Source: Batillaria attramentaria
Taxonomy: Eukaryota; Mollusca; Gastropoda; Batillariidae
Direction of reading: 5' to 3'
Length of the DNA: 64,000 nucleotides
Assembly (NCBI GenBank): GCA_018292915.2
Contig: JACVVK020000018.1
Span: forward strand, 1,466,001 to 1,530,000
In this document: positions 28,601 to 42,300 of the stretch, in pieces
Layout of the letters: each line of letters starts with the position of its first letter
How positions within the stretch are numbered: position 1 is the stretch's first letter
Translations under genes and position numbers: made by a program
Notes under the pieces: model-generated
What the model was told of the DNA's origin: nothing
What the model saw: only the letters and a program-made list of their open reading frames with translations
Databases searched by the model: none

Positions 28601-31600
28601 TTCAGTTTTAAGCTTGACACTCCAATTTATGCAAATATTCTCCATACAGCATTAATAAAGCATCTAATTACATGCCTGATGAGGTCAAATATAGGAGCAG
28701 AAACATGTTTCAGTGTGCAATATACAAGGCAAAAGGCAGTGGAACTGTAGTATCACATACTGAGGGGGGTATCCGCTTCACTCGATTTTCAAACTCTCAC
28801 AAAACCCTGATTGCCTGCCGCCTGGGCTGACTGAATTTTTGTTGGGCAAAAAGCGTTTTGAAGCATTCTGAACAGAAGTCTGTTGAAAGAGAAGGAAACA
28901 ATATATATGGCATATATATAATAGTGCTGTAAATTTAACCATAAACAAATTGAATCCCACAGATACATAAACTAACAGCAAAGGGGGCACAATCATGTGT
29001 ATATCAGAGTTCAAAACCGGCACAACTTGACTGGTGTATACAATTATGTGTATGCATCCAAATCAGCTTTCACGTTCACAAGAAACAGAGGAATATTAAC
29101 ACTCTGGTTTCACTTTCTTGCAAACTACAGCCCAGATGGTGGTAAACTGAAAGCTGTACTTGCATTTGGGGGGGGGGGGGGGAATTACTCCCACATGCTA
29201 TACTTTTCTTGCGCTGGTCACCTCCAGAACAAAGCAGGGTTGCACTGTATGAAATAATAGGAAAGAAAACTAATGATCTAATGATCCAACATAACTAATG
29301 AAAAAATGCTTGAATTTTTGTGTGAAAGTGCCCAAGTAGCAACCGATGGTATTCTTGTGGTTGTTCAAGCAGTCAAAAAAACAAACATTTCTAAGGACAG
29401 TGTTCCCTGTGATTTGAAAACATAAGGATCCTTGGGAACCTCTCACCATATTTTTTCAGGTCCCTTTGTAAATGCTGAGGGTCCACGGTCTTTTGGTATA
29501 AAATGTCTGAAAGTCAAAACCATCTGCTGTTGTTCACAAAAATATTCAAATAGGGGAGTTGTATGTGAACTGTAGCGTGTCAGCCATAGCGAATCGGCAA
29601 GGCGAGGAACCTGCACACTTACCAAATAGAGTGCTTAACCCAGTCAGATTCTGTTTGTTATGTACATGTACAATGGCTCAGCGGAAATGCAATGCTGCAA
29701 ATGTCTGCCGCTAGTTACAGATCGCTTTTTGTTCATCGAGTTGCTGGGACAGTGTTGGAAATACACTGTACGCCATGGCGAGACCAAAACTGTGCGTCCC
29801 CTGTGACGCGGTATTCTCACTGAAATTCTTGTCAATTTAAGAGTTTTGTGCATACAAATTGAGAACGCTGAAATCACAAAATCACATGTGGTTTGATAGT
29901 TCATACACAAAAGTGATGTGCCCTGTTCTGAAAGTGACCCAAGCTCTGAAGAAAGCTTGAGTTGGAGTGGTGTACACCAGCCAGCAAGCTAATTAACACA
30001 CATCACAAGTGATTCTGACACATCAAATGTTAGAAAAATATTGTATATTTTTTCAAGCACAGAATGGCACAGCACAAAAGTGTGAAGACACACTTAGCAT
30101 GAGAGTGAGAATCATGTACGCGAGTCTTACGAAGAAGACAGGGATATTTTGCAAATCGTTAAACATTGTACTTGGGAAAAGCACATACAGGCCCATTTTG
30201 GGGAGAAAAATATCCCCTGAACAATTCACTCACGTTTCAAAGTTTGACATTTCTTTGACAAGCACTAGCAAAGATTTGGATGAAATGTATTATGGGATAC
30301 AGAGGAAGAGCACCTACTATTCGCCTGAGCTTCAATCAAATAAACACAATCTATCACCTTCCCGTTACTACTTTGAAAAGACTTGTCACCAACAACCGCT
30401 GTATGAAGTTTGATTTTCCTGTTCTTTTGACTGCCGGGAAAATGTCAGTGATACAGTTTACTGCATGTGGGCAGACAGACAGACATTGACAGACAGAGGA
30501 ACAACACAAAGTATCACTCTGTTTATGTATGTGACCAAAACTCTGACAGTGAACTTTTGTATGGGCAAGCAGACAGGCGTACGTGACGACAGATGACAAA
30601 ACACCTGCACAAAGTCTTGAAGCAATTTACATACTGATCCAAAAATCGACAGGGGATTTTGTCTAGCGGTTATCAGACTTTGGGTCCAGTGCTGTCTGGT
30701 TCGAATTCCCAGTGGGCAGGAATCTGGTTGGATTTTGCTTTTCTAAATCATGTGCAGACTCATTCACAGTGCCTGTCTTGCCCTTGTGTACACACGCATG
30801 CACAATAACAAGCGTGCCCATTTCCAAATGGGAGGGGCTGTGGAATGAAAAACAATCACACCACGCATGCTGGGGGGGGGGGGGGGGGATAAAGGCTGGC
30901 GCGGTACTGTGGCACAGTGCTCCCCCTCCCCCCCTAAATTTCCCCGGGCAATGGGATAATAAAGTGTACATCAGGGCTTGTGGTAGATATTTTTTCTGAG
31001 GGTCAGCATGACTTCCAGCAGAAAAATCTGAGGGTCAGCCTACTCTAACAGACATAAACGCCGTACATTTCAGAGCGTCTGTGGCGACTGCTCTGACAAT
31101 CGATTGCCGAAGATTGAAACTAAAACTGTGAAAGCTGTGCGTCATGCTATCAAATTTGATTATCACGCGACGCACTCCTGCTCCAAAATTTTAAAATCTG
31201 TGCGTCAGTAAAACCTCCAGTGATTTTTTTTCTGCGTCATTTCGTGATTTCTGTGCGTCAATACGCACAGTTTGTGCGTTAACACAAGCCCTGGTACATG
31301 GAAAAACAAATAAATAAATTTGACAGTGAATTCTCACATGAGCAGACACATAGACAGACAGACAGACAGACACACAGACAGACAGTCATGCTAACAGGTG
31401 ACAAAGGATCGACACAAAGTCTCACTCTGTTTATATGAGTTATGCACAAAAAAAAAAAAAATCCAACAGTGAACTCTCACCTGGGCATAAGTGCAACAAC
31501 ACACGTAATGATGACAATACAGGAATGGATGGGGGTAGAGATGGTGTTTTCCATGACCCAGTACGGATTGGACGGATGGTCAAAGGTGAAGAAGATGGCA

Positions 31601-34600
31601 TTGAGGATGACGCAGAACATCCAGAAGATGATGAAACTTAGCACTAGGACAAGCCACTGCAGCCAAACCTGTTGGTAAGAAAAGGAATCTTAGTGGCATG
31701 CATCTCAATTTTACTGCCTTCAAAATGCAAACATACCTAATGTGCCAACACTGTTCCACAGAAGGTTGCAAAAGCCACTTAAATACGGTATGCTAATAAA
31801 CTTTGCTGAGAGGCTGCACTGCTGTTTGTAAAAGTCTGGCTTCTCCAGTGCACAACAGACGACAAAGGACTACTGTCTTGACTCACTGTGTGCAAAACTT
31901 CACAGGGAAGGAGGCTGCATTACAGGTGAGTTACGCTTTAGCTTGCTACGTCAGCGAGGTAGCACTTCTATTAAATTCTGATGTCTACCATGTTACCAGA
32001 GTGTAGTTTTACTATTAATCAAGATTCCAAACGGTCCTCTGATCACTTTTGAAAATCAGTTTTATCATGTACATGCTAAGTAGACTATTATTTCCTTCAA
32101 GAGCCTAGAAACAAGGAACATAATCATGCAGGTCTGACAAAAGCATAACTGCAGAGATTATCTTTGGAAAAGTATGATTTTCTTGCAAGTAAAGTCACTA
32201 AACAAATGGCTGCGAGCCTCCCATTCTTACCCAAGAGGTTGTCTCGATGCCGAACATGAGAAGAATTGACAGAATCTCACATACGCAGATTGTGGTCCCA
32301 AACTCCCAGATACCCACAGCACTGTTCTCATACGCCTGAAACAGAAAGCGATACGATATAGCTAACGACCATGAAAATACTGCGATAGATGTGCATGATA
32401 TTAACCCTGGTGGTGCTGAAAACGGAATATTACGGACTAGCTCTATGGCCTTTTTCAGCATAAGACAAATTACATGTAATTCAGCAAGACCAGGGTTCAG
32501 GGAACAACTGTTTTATAACAACATTTCATATTTTGTTCTGACTTTCTGTATTGGCAAGTGCAGACCTGTTTAACCTCAGCATTGAGAAGTAGTAAGATCA
32601 GAAGCAAAAAGTACAATTTGGCAAAAAGTAGTACAATCTAGACCATGGACCAACGCGAATTTCTCACAGGAAAATATACTGGAAGTGAATCAGAAAAGCA
32701 AAGAGCCCGTGCGCTGACCGAAACGAGCATTCTGATTGGACAAAAAGAGAGCTTAAGCCAATCAGATTCTGCCTGATATGCACAATGGCTCAGCGGAAAT
32801 GTCTTCAGACCACAAAATACCGAAAACTAAGAAATCATAAATCTTGGTCCCGGAAAAGCTTACTTTCCGCAGGTCTGGCGTACAAGCGTAAAATCGACCA
32901 GAATATCGTACATTTTACGCCAAAATCGTAAGAGTAAACAGGTCTGCAAATGTATTTCTGGGAGACAAATATGATAAAAGAATTAAGGGGATATGAAGGG
33001 TATTTTAGATTACAGACTGGAAATTAAAACAAGTCTAAGACTAAGAGAATCGCTAAACCATAGCACGGTACTTACTAAATGAGGCAGGAAATATATCACA
33101 GCACTCTGCCAAAGGGAGTCTATTAACATCACCAGAAACGTCCAGTGAGTGTACATCTGAAACAGACAGAGTGAACGAGTGAGTTTCTGAGGCTTAACAC
33201 CGCGCAAGCCACTGAAACAGACAGACAGTGACACACTTAGACATACTAAGAAGAAGAAAATAAAAGGGACAGAAACCACTTAACTTTGACAAAGGACGGC
33301 ACAGGTCGACGTTTTGGCTTTCGCCTTCTTCAGGACATAAACAAATGGGACATAACTTCAACAAACAAACAAAAGGTAACTCTGCGGACATACTGACATA
33401 CACGGCGCGGAAAAAAAAACAAAAAAAACGGTGGGCGAGAAAAGGACCAGAAAAAATAGTAAAAATATCACAACACCCATCCTTTGGTGACAAAAGACCA
33501 TGGACTGTGTGTGAAAAAAAAAAAAAATGTTGGGCAGAAAAGAACAAAAAACAATAGTGAAAATTAGCAATCACAACACCCATCCTTTGGTGACACAGGA
33601 CCATGGATTGTGTGTGAAAAAAGTTCAGAGGGTTATGTTACGGCTTTTCGTTCAAACCACCCGGGGCCTGGCTTCCCAGGCGCTGAATAATGTGCGACTC
33701 CATGTCGCGTCTGTCTGTGGCGTCGCCGTGCATAAGCCACAGGCCAGTTACTGTCATATTTAAGATGGAGTGGCCTGCAGAATTGAAATGCACGGCAATG
33801 TTGTGTCTGGTGTCGGCGATATGTTCAGCAAAGAGTGTTGCCAGGCTACGTCCAGTTTCCCCAACATACAGTTTGTGACATGCGGTACAGTTATGTCCCA
33901 TTTGTTTATGTCCTGAAGAAGGCGAAAGCCGAAACATCGACCTGTGCCGTCCTTTGTCAAAGTTAAGTGGTTTCTGTCCCTTTTATGTCGCTTTTATTTG
34001 CTTAACTTGTAACCACTTCGCAGTGATTACCGTTTCTGTTTCTAAGAAGAAGAAAATAAGGCAGAAAATATGCTATCAGATCTGGGGATTTTTTTTTAAA
34101 ATTTTTAAACTAAACAAGTACCATTCATATTGCCTACAGTTTCAGAAAACACAACAATACAAACACAACACACACACAAAGACACCACCACACATTTTAT
34201 TCCAGTAGTGAACTGGCGCATCTGTGTGTGTGTGCGCGCGCGCATGAACTCGTGCAGAAAACTACGACATGTTACACTGAGACACACCTGACATTGGTGA
34301 CAATAAACAGCTTACACTTTAAAGTCCTGACAAGGAACCTCACTAATTCCTCCACTTTAAAGTCCTGACAAGGAACGTCACTAATTCCTCCACTTTAAAG
34401 TCCTGACAAGGAACGTCACTAATTCCTCCACTTTAAAGTCCTGACAAGGAACGTCACTAATTCCTCCACAAAAATATGCTACAGACAAATTACTGACACC
34501 AGAAATGGGACATCATGTCTAATACACCTACTACAAAGTGTACAGTACCTCACTTCGTTGACAAGGTTTGTACAAGACAGGGTTGGCCAACAGAGTCTCC

Positions 34601-36330
34601 GCAGAGAGATCTTTGTCAAAGACACCATTGATGAGTGGCGGCAGGGCCGTGAAGGCGACATGCTGAAGTGTCAGGTACAGACTGTCAATCATCAGGGAGC
34701 CGGAAAAACCGCTGAAGATTTGGAACCAGAACAGCACCCACACCGATATCTGGAAGAAGAAAAACGCTCAATGCATAAATGTTTTTCAGTATTTACTCAT
34801 TCAATCATTCATTCACTTATTTCATCTACTTTTCCTTTGAAATTTAAATCATTTGTTTATTTTGTGTCATTTCATTGCTGCCCTGCACTTTTCGCCTGCT
34901 GCCCTGCACTTTTCGCCAGTTCCCATGGCATTTTTTTTAAAGCATTACTCTGCATGATGATGAGGATGTGGACAAAGCTGCTATGAGGTCAATGTGGTTT
35001 GGGGCTGTGTGACTGGGGCACTTCCTGTCATAAATGCGCTGATGTTAACCAGAACTGGAAACTACTGAACCGCAATTCCCGAGGCAGTCACTTACCAAAC
35101 TTTTGTAAAACATGATGCCAGCAAACTTCGCCAAGCGGTCGTAACACCAGTGTCCATGAACTAGTAGCAGTCTCTCCAGAAAACGGAATCGTGCGATGGC
35201 AAAGTCTGACGCCATGACTGCCTGCATGCCCTCTTGACCTGATATCCCCACGCCAATGTCAGCTGTCTGAATCATGCTCACATCATTCGCTCCGTCACCT
35301 GTTTAAAAACAAGGAACAGAACTGTTAAGTACTCATAGTAAAACTAAAACGAAAATGGTCCCCATCAAATAGTTTTGGCAACAAGTTATGATGTATACCA
35401 TGTCACTGGCAACTTTTAGTCCTTAAATGTATGTTTTAAAGGGTAATACCCTGGCATGTTCTGGCCAAAGCCTTAAAACCATGGTGAGCTAATCATGGGT
35501 CACGTTTATTGCATTTTTTTTGGGGGGGGGGGGGATACATATTGCATCTTGGGGACGCCCTACGTATTTTCAAGGGGCCTCTGTATACTCGTACGCATCT
35601 TGCGATGGCCAATATTGCATTGACAAGTCATCCCTTTCACAGCCTCCCTGCGTGCTGGGCTGATCCTTTGTCAACTACCGCTGGAGGGCAGTCAGCAGAA
35701 CACATTGCAAGTTAGATTACAGTGGTCACAAGCCAGTTGAGTGACAATAGGAAGCATGCTGTCCAACATTTTTGTGGCACTCAGTTTCCTTTCACAGGCT
35801 GACATGAAAATCAAAACCTTCCGTCTGATGTGTACGCAATGTTTAAGTGCCATACACATTTTTACAGACCCCATGGTTTTTCTACTGCAAAATGCAAAAC
35901 ACCAACGCGACCCCTGGCTAATGCATAATAAATCTGTGTAATATGCTGAGTTAGGAAAGGATTCTGTCCTAAAACATGATTTCACTTTGACTTACCAATT
36001 GCAAGGGTCATCTTTTCCAGATGGTCTCGAACCAGCTTCACAACATTCCCCTGGAAAAAAAGACAATATGTCGATTAGGTAACGAAAGCAAATAAAACTG
36101 ATGCAAATGTGCTGATGCACAACTTGTCTTATTTTCCCCAAGGGAAATTATAATTAGCTGTGGAGTAAGCTTCACATTTAAGACAGCCACACACCTGTCA
36201 GTTCTCCATAAATATTACGCAGTTGTAGAGCAAGCTTTATCTTTCATGCTACCGTACAACCATCAGTTTTCAATTCAATTCAATTCAATATAACTTTATT
36301 GTCTGTCAATGGCAGAAAATTTTCTTCTGG

Positions 36331-36392
<62 letters not shown>

Positions 36393-39300
36393 TTTATCTA
36401 GACATATAAATCCATACATATTAAACACAGATCCTAAAGTAATGTGTGATGTCCAAGTCTAATACTATGCAACTAAACTAAGAAATCTAAACTAAAAGAT
36501 GGCAAGGGCATAGCGGACATACATAAGCATTCATAAATAAATGACCCACCTTCTGAATTGGCGTTGCTCGACAGCAGACGACTGACTGACACTTCTGCGA
36601 CAGCGCCAAGAAAAACTTTTCATTCTCAGGCAAAAGAGCATGATTCAACGTTTGTCCGTCTATCACCATTGCATACATCTGACCGTCTGCATTTGCTGGA
36701 TTTGGTCCTGGTACCACTGCAGTATCAATGTCCGCTTGTGTCTGCTGCTGCCCAGACCAGTCGCGATGGATCTGCCCCAAGTGGTGAACCAACAAGTCCT
36801 GGGTTTCATCCTGTGAAATAAGAGAGAACATTTGCCAGAACAAGCATACAACTGTGGAATTTAACAGCAATCAATGTGCTGGCTATGCTCACATAAATCC
36901 GTACAAAGTAAGGTGGATGATTTTACCACACACACACACACACAAAGGCACCACGTAAAACCTATTCTTAAGCCTGACGGCGTATGATTGATGTGTGCAT
37001 CCTTAGAACCGAGAACAAGAATGCTATTTCTCATAAAAATTTGACCTTGACGAAAACCAATCATTGCAATGTACATTGTTTGTTGATTTCAGCATGTTTG
37101 TTCTCTTGATGACTACGCTAACAGTAGAAATACCTACAGATACTGTGACTAGTACAATACAATCTGTTTACATATCTGGTCTTACCTTGTTGTGGGCATT
37201 GATGGTTATAACAATCTGGTCTTTGCTGATCAGCTTGCTGGCATAAGCAATCTGGATGGCAGTTTCCTGCAAGACAGAATGCAGCAAAGTTACGCTTACA
37301 GTGCACAGTGCCAAGTTTTCAAAGCAAGGGACCGACTCATACAGAGGCCAAACATGCCAACCCTATTCCAGACTCTACAGGAATAAATTCAGTTATATGA
37401 GAGAAATATTACAAAGTTGAGAGGAGTCTTCTTAAGTATGCCTAAAAAAGCTTGAATAAATGATAATAAATTCAGGGTTGCACATTTTCCACAGCTTCTA
37501 AAGGACAAAGTGTCCTGGAAACAGCAAAGTGATAGGACACAGTGTCCTGGCCACTTAGTGGCAATAAAAATTTTAATAGGACAAATGTCTGCTTGAGGTG
37601 GGAAAAATAGGACATTTGAAATTTTTATAGGTCAATGTCCTGGGACCGACTTAAATGTGCAACCCTGTGATATTGCACTTGTGCAGATCAATCACAGTTT
37701 AGCATACATGTTCAAACACACATGTGCTCGACGTCGAATAGACCTCCGTGTGAAATTTTGAAGTCTGGCTTACAAACTGTGCACAGCGCATGATGCACAC
37801 AGATGGCTGACTTTTGAATGTAGGGGAATGAATTTGTATATTCTTCATGGGACATTTGTAACCGTGTCTACTTTCGCAACAAAAACCAACAATGATTGGC
37901 TGAGGGAGTCAAGCTATTTTCATCCCTGACCGTACTTCCTTCCTTGGTAACATACACGTGCACCTCCTCTGTGAAAAAATGTTCCCCTGTTTCCACGCCG
38001 AGTTATTTCTTAAATTTAGCGTAATAATTTTCAACGGAGCGGAATAAATGGTAACCAAGCGGAAGACATTCTGCCAAAAGCGGAATACGTGGCAGGTCTG
38101 AAAGGCACAATATCAATTTTCAGATCCAACAGGTGGTGATCAATGAGGCCAAACCCAAAGCAAACAAAGTCTGGAGGGAACAGCAATTACACCACACATA
38201 TCCGAAAAACTGGTTTGAAATCTCCGCTGACAGGTGGGCATACATACACTGACACACCAGCCCTTACAACTAAGAAATTAAAGTAACTGCATCATGAACA
38301 AGGAAATGAACGGCGACTGAGGACTGGTTGACTGAGACTGACAAACCAGTTAGAAATTAATGTGAACAACCTGAGCAGCACAAAGAAGCGATGCTTCAAG
38401 TGAATGAATGGATCAATTTACTTGAAAGGGAATCTACGCTGGATTTACCTGCTTGTCTCCTGTCAACACCCAGACGTTGATGCCAGCTTCCCTGAGTTTG
38501 GCAATGGTCTCTGGCACACCATCCTGAAGTTTGTCTTCAATTCCAGTGGCACCTGTAACAAACAAACATACATAAATAACTGGTGGGGTGGTGGCAGGGA
38601 GCTGCGTGGGATGGGGTGTGTTGTGCAAAGATGCGCTAAAAAAAGAAAATTAATAAAAAAGAAAATAAATGTCAATTAGAGAGTGATTGATAATAGTAAA
38701 AGAGCATGATTTGGACATAAACACAAGTCTTGGTAATACACAGGTTATTGTTGTGCAGGGCTTGAATCACTTTTCAGAAATGCAAGTCCAGCACCCTGCG
38801 TTAGGCTTTATATGTAATTTCAAAAAGATGGTAAGCTGCTGCCAGATCAGCGACCTAACAAAAAAACAAACAAAAAACCCCCACAAGAACAAAAAGGCGG
38901 ACCAAAAAACCAGAAGGGTGTGCTCCAGGCATGCCTGACAAGAAATTAGAGTACCTGGTCAAAAAGACACATACTTTTGCACTCATGCACCCAAGTATTT
39001 TGAGCCCTGCAAAATGTCTGGGATGAATTGCATCAGAGAAAAATGTACTCCAAGTTCACGTACCTAACAAGTCGAGATCATTTTCAATGCGACAGGCGGA
39101 GTCCATGATCTTTCTGTCCCTGTCTTCCATGGCAGACTCTGCTTCCTTTTGCCCCACCAGCCACGCTTGGTATTCATCCTCTGACAACACCTGTGTATAC
39201 ACACAGGTTTTCAGTTTGGTTACAAGGTCGGGGGACTTGTCTCACAATGTGTCACAGACAAAGCCCTGAGGTCTCTACTTCTACTATGCAGTGCTCTCCC

Positions 39301-42300
39301 TCTCTCAAAACATTTGCAAGTGTGTGTGGCACCTTCATTTCTTCCATACTGAGTAGTTCTTGCAATGGCAAGGATGGAGAATTAATTTTCAGACATGTCT
39401 TTTAGTTTTGTAAAACTGAGTTTTATTTACTCTGATTACAAACTCTATATAGCCTGGCTTCGTAACAGGAATAAGTAATCAAGACAAAATCTGCCTGTTG
39501 CCCGTCTCTCTTTCAGTGTTTACAGTGAATGTTTAGACATCCTCATCTCTACTGCCTGGACAAAATTACTTCTAGGCGATGTTCCCGCAGATAGACTTCC
39601 CAGTAACAATTTTGTTATCCTTATCCCCATGCATCATTCATGTTCTTGTTCATGCCTGTTTACCCAGCCAAATTTGTGCATAAGTGTATGCGCTTTCACA
39701 GAGCAATATATGTTTAGGAGGGCTGCAAGTGAGTGCACATTATCACCTTTCTGGCCATACAGAGGGTACGTAGACCTCTCAAGGCGTAGCTCATCAGGTG
39801 TTTCTCCGTCTCAGAGACTGTATGCTTGTCCTCATGATCCTCTGTGAACAGTCAAAACACGAGAGAAATTGACAACTATTCCGCCATTTCCTGTTTTAAG
39901 ACAGAATTTGTAGCATGCCCATTACTTTGAGTGCAACTCACCTGCTGATACACAGCACAGTATAAAACCAATACATTCAATCTCATCACTTTGATTTCTT
40001 TTCAAAATCCTCTGTTCCAATGGTAACTGTAAGAATTGTAACAAACGGCTGAACCCAATGTGAAGTGTTACACCTTATGTATCAACAAGGCATGGTGGAA
40101 CACATACCCTTGTATCGTTTGTTCAGAATACTGAGAATGGCAGTATCTGCTCCCTTCACAAACAGGATGATTTCATTGGACAGCGGGTGACGGACGATGA
40201 CTGACATGCGTTTCCGTGTAGCATCAAAATGCAGGACGTTCAGAACAGCAAACTCTACCTCTCCCTCAGCTGATCATGAAAAATACAATCAAAGCAGTGT
40301 AGGATGACATTTGTACTGTCATTTGATATGCAGAAACACACAGCTTTTAGTTCTAGCTAAAGAAGTGCCCAAATCATTACAAGACAGTAAAGCTCTCAGA
40401 GCCAAGATTCGGCCCATACCATGTACAGTCATACCATGTACCTTTTTGGACAGTACTCCAGGCAGATTCATGTGATTTACAGAGTATCTTTTCAAAATCT
40501 ACCTGTCACAAAATGTCACCTTTACCACAAACAGCTTGTGGTGGCAAATTCTGTTAGAAGTGGGTCAGTACTGAAATATCATGTGTCAACTCACTAGCAG
40601 TGTAGTTTCAACTTCAAACGGGTCTCTGTGTACACAGTACTACTGACGTAACTACCATGCTACTCTGCACATCTTCAAGGAACCAACAAAGTAAATGTGA
40701 TTTGAAGGAATATTCATAAGCTGCAGAACTGCTTACCTGGTAGCCAAACTATGACCTTGTCAGGAGATCTCTTCAACAAACGACATCCATAAGTACTGGC
40801 AGCTTTGACTAGAGCCAACTCATCAGGACTTTCTGCTTCATATCGTGTCCGTAAAGAATAGTCTGACAAGAATGAAGAACCCGTCACACTGCCTTCAGAT
40901 AGAGTGGCTGGGTAGTCACCCAGGTCACTCTGTGAAGCCGACAAGGAAAGACGAGAGCCGAACTTTGAGGATTTTGACACGGACACTGGAGTGCTGGTCT
41001 GTTGTAGACGATTGTAGTGGTCCATCGCTTCACTGGCCTGGTCTGCATTCCTATTGAAGTAGGGTTCCGCTAGAAATCCGCTCTCATCCATCTGAGGGAA
41101 ACAGAAAAGACTGTAACACAATGCACTGTTTACAAGCATCAACAGAATTGTGGAAGTGCCAGACAGCTGGGAAAATCAAAATCATGCAAAGATGTTTTAT
41201 GTTTCACTTGATTACACATAAATGGGCCTGACTGGCTGAAAGAAAATAAGCTTGTTGCCTGCTGCTCGGAAGGAAATGGGCGCGCAGGGGTCTAACAGGT
41301 GGTGGGTCTGACTTAGCAGGTACACTATGCAAGATCCCCGCCGTCAAGGCAAAGCATGCGTTCAAGCCCAGGTCCGCCTGTGATATGCTGTAAAGTTTTC
41401 TAGATACCAGACTGCTAATCAGGGGACTCTCTCCAGGTTCTCCAGCTTTCCTCTGCTAGCAAAATTACAAAATAAGATAGGTAGATTGGGTGGCGCTGCA
41501 CCATAGTGGCGACAGCGTGCTTCTCCCAGGATAAGCAGCCTGAATTTCCCAAAAGGGATGGCAGAGGAGGGAAAACATTTGTTTGTTTGTTATGCCTTGT
41601 AAAGGAAAAGCAAAGCAAGGGTGTCGCACCAGATCTTCATGGGGGTGGTGCGAGACGACGACGGTGTTACAGATGGCCATTAGAAGGAAGAACTCTTGGA
41701 CACGCTTGACGTGAGGCGGGATGGTCAGCTCCACGCTCTCCAGGCTGCGCAGGCACATGTTTGACAGCTCGCGTTGCAGTGCAGGCTCCAGAGGCAGGTT
41801 CTCATAGATCTAATGACACACAAAACAACAATACTGTCTCTTGTAAAATAGCCAAAAGGCTACACACAATGAAAACAGCACCTGCCGAAGTGCAAAATTC
41901 ATACTGGGACTACTATAATAATACAGAAGTATACGGATAACATTTCCTTCTGAATGAAAACTGACCAAAATCCCACCCAGCCTGACATCTGTTAACTCAT
42001 AGCCAGCCTGTAACAGTCTGTAACTCTGCCTGTGTCTACGTGGCACACAGACTCCACCAAAACAGCTCAGAATGATCTGTGAGCCTATAGGAAGGTTGAA
42101 AGATGGGTCTCTAAATACAGTTTTAATTGCATGATGAACAAAGGTGTCAGGTAAGGAGCTGTATACTGACCGAGCTGCTCCTGCTGACCCCAGCAAGTGA
42201 CAGGCGGCTGTCAAAGTCGCTCTGGCCTGTGTAGCTGTCATCACCTGCAAGTGACACACTCACGATGCAAATTGTAACAGGACAGCAAGAAGAAAGCTGA

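Noticed and set aside
34222..34250. Possible CRISPR-like or regulatory array at the 38-bp repeats nearby (34315-34467)
   Set aside because: The repeats are directly abutting with no spacers; an ordinary tandem repeat in a eukaryotic intron.
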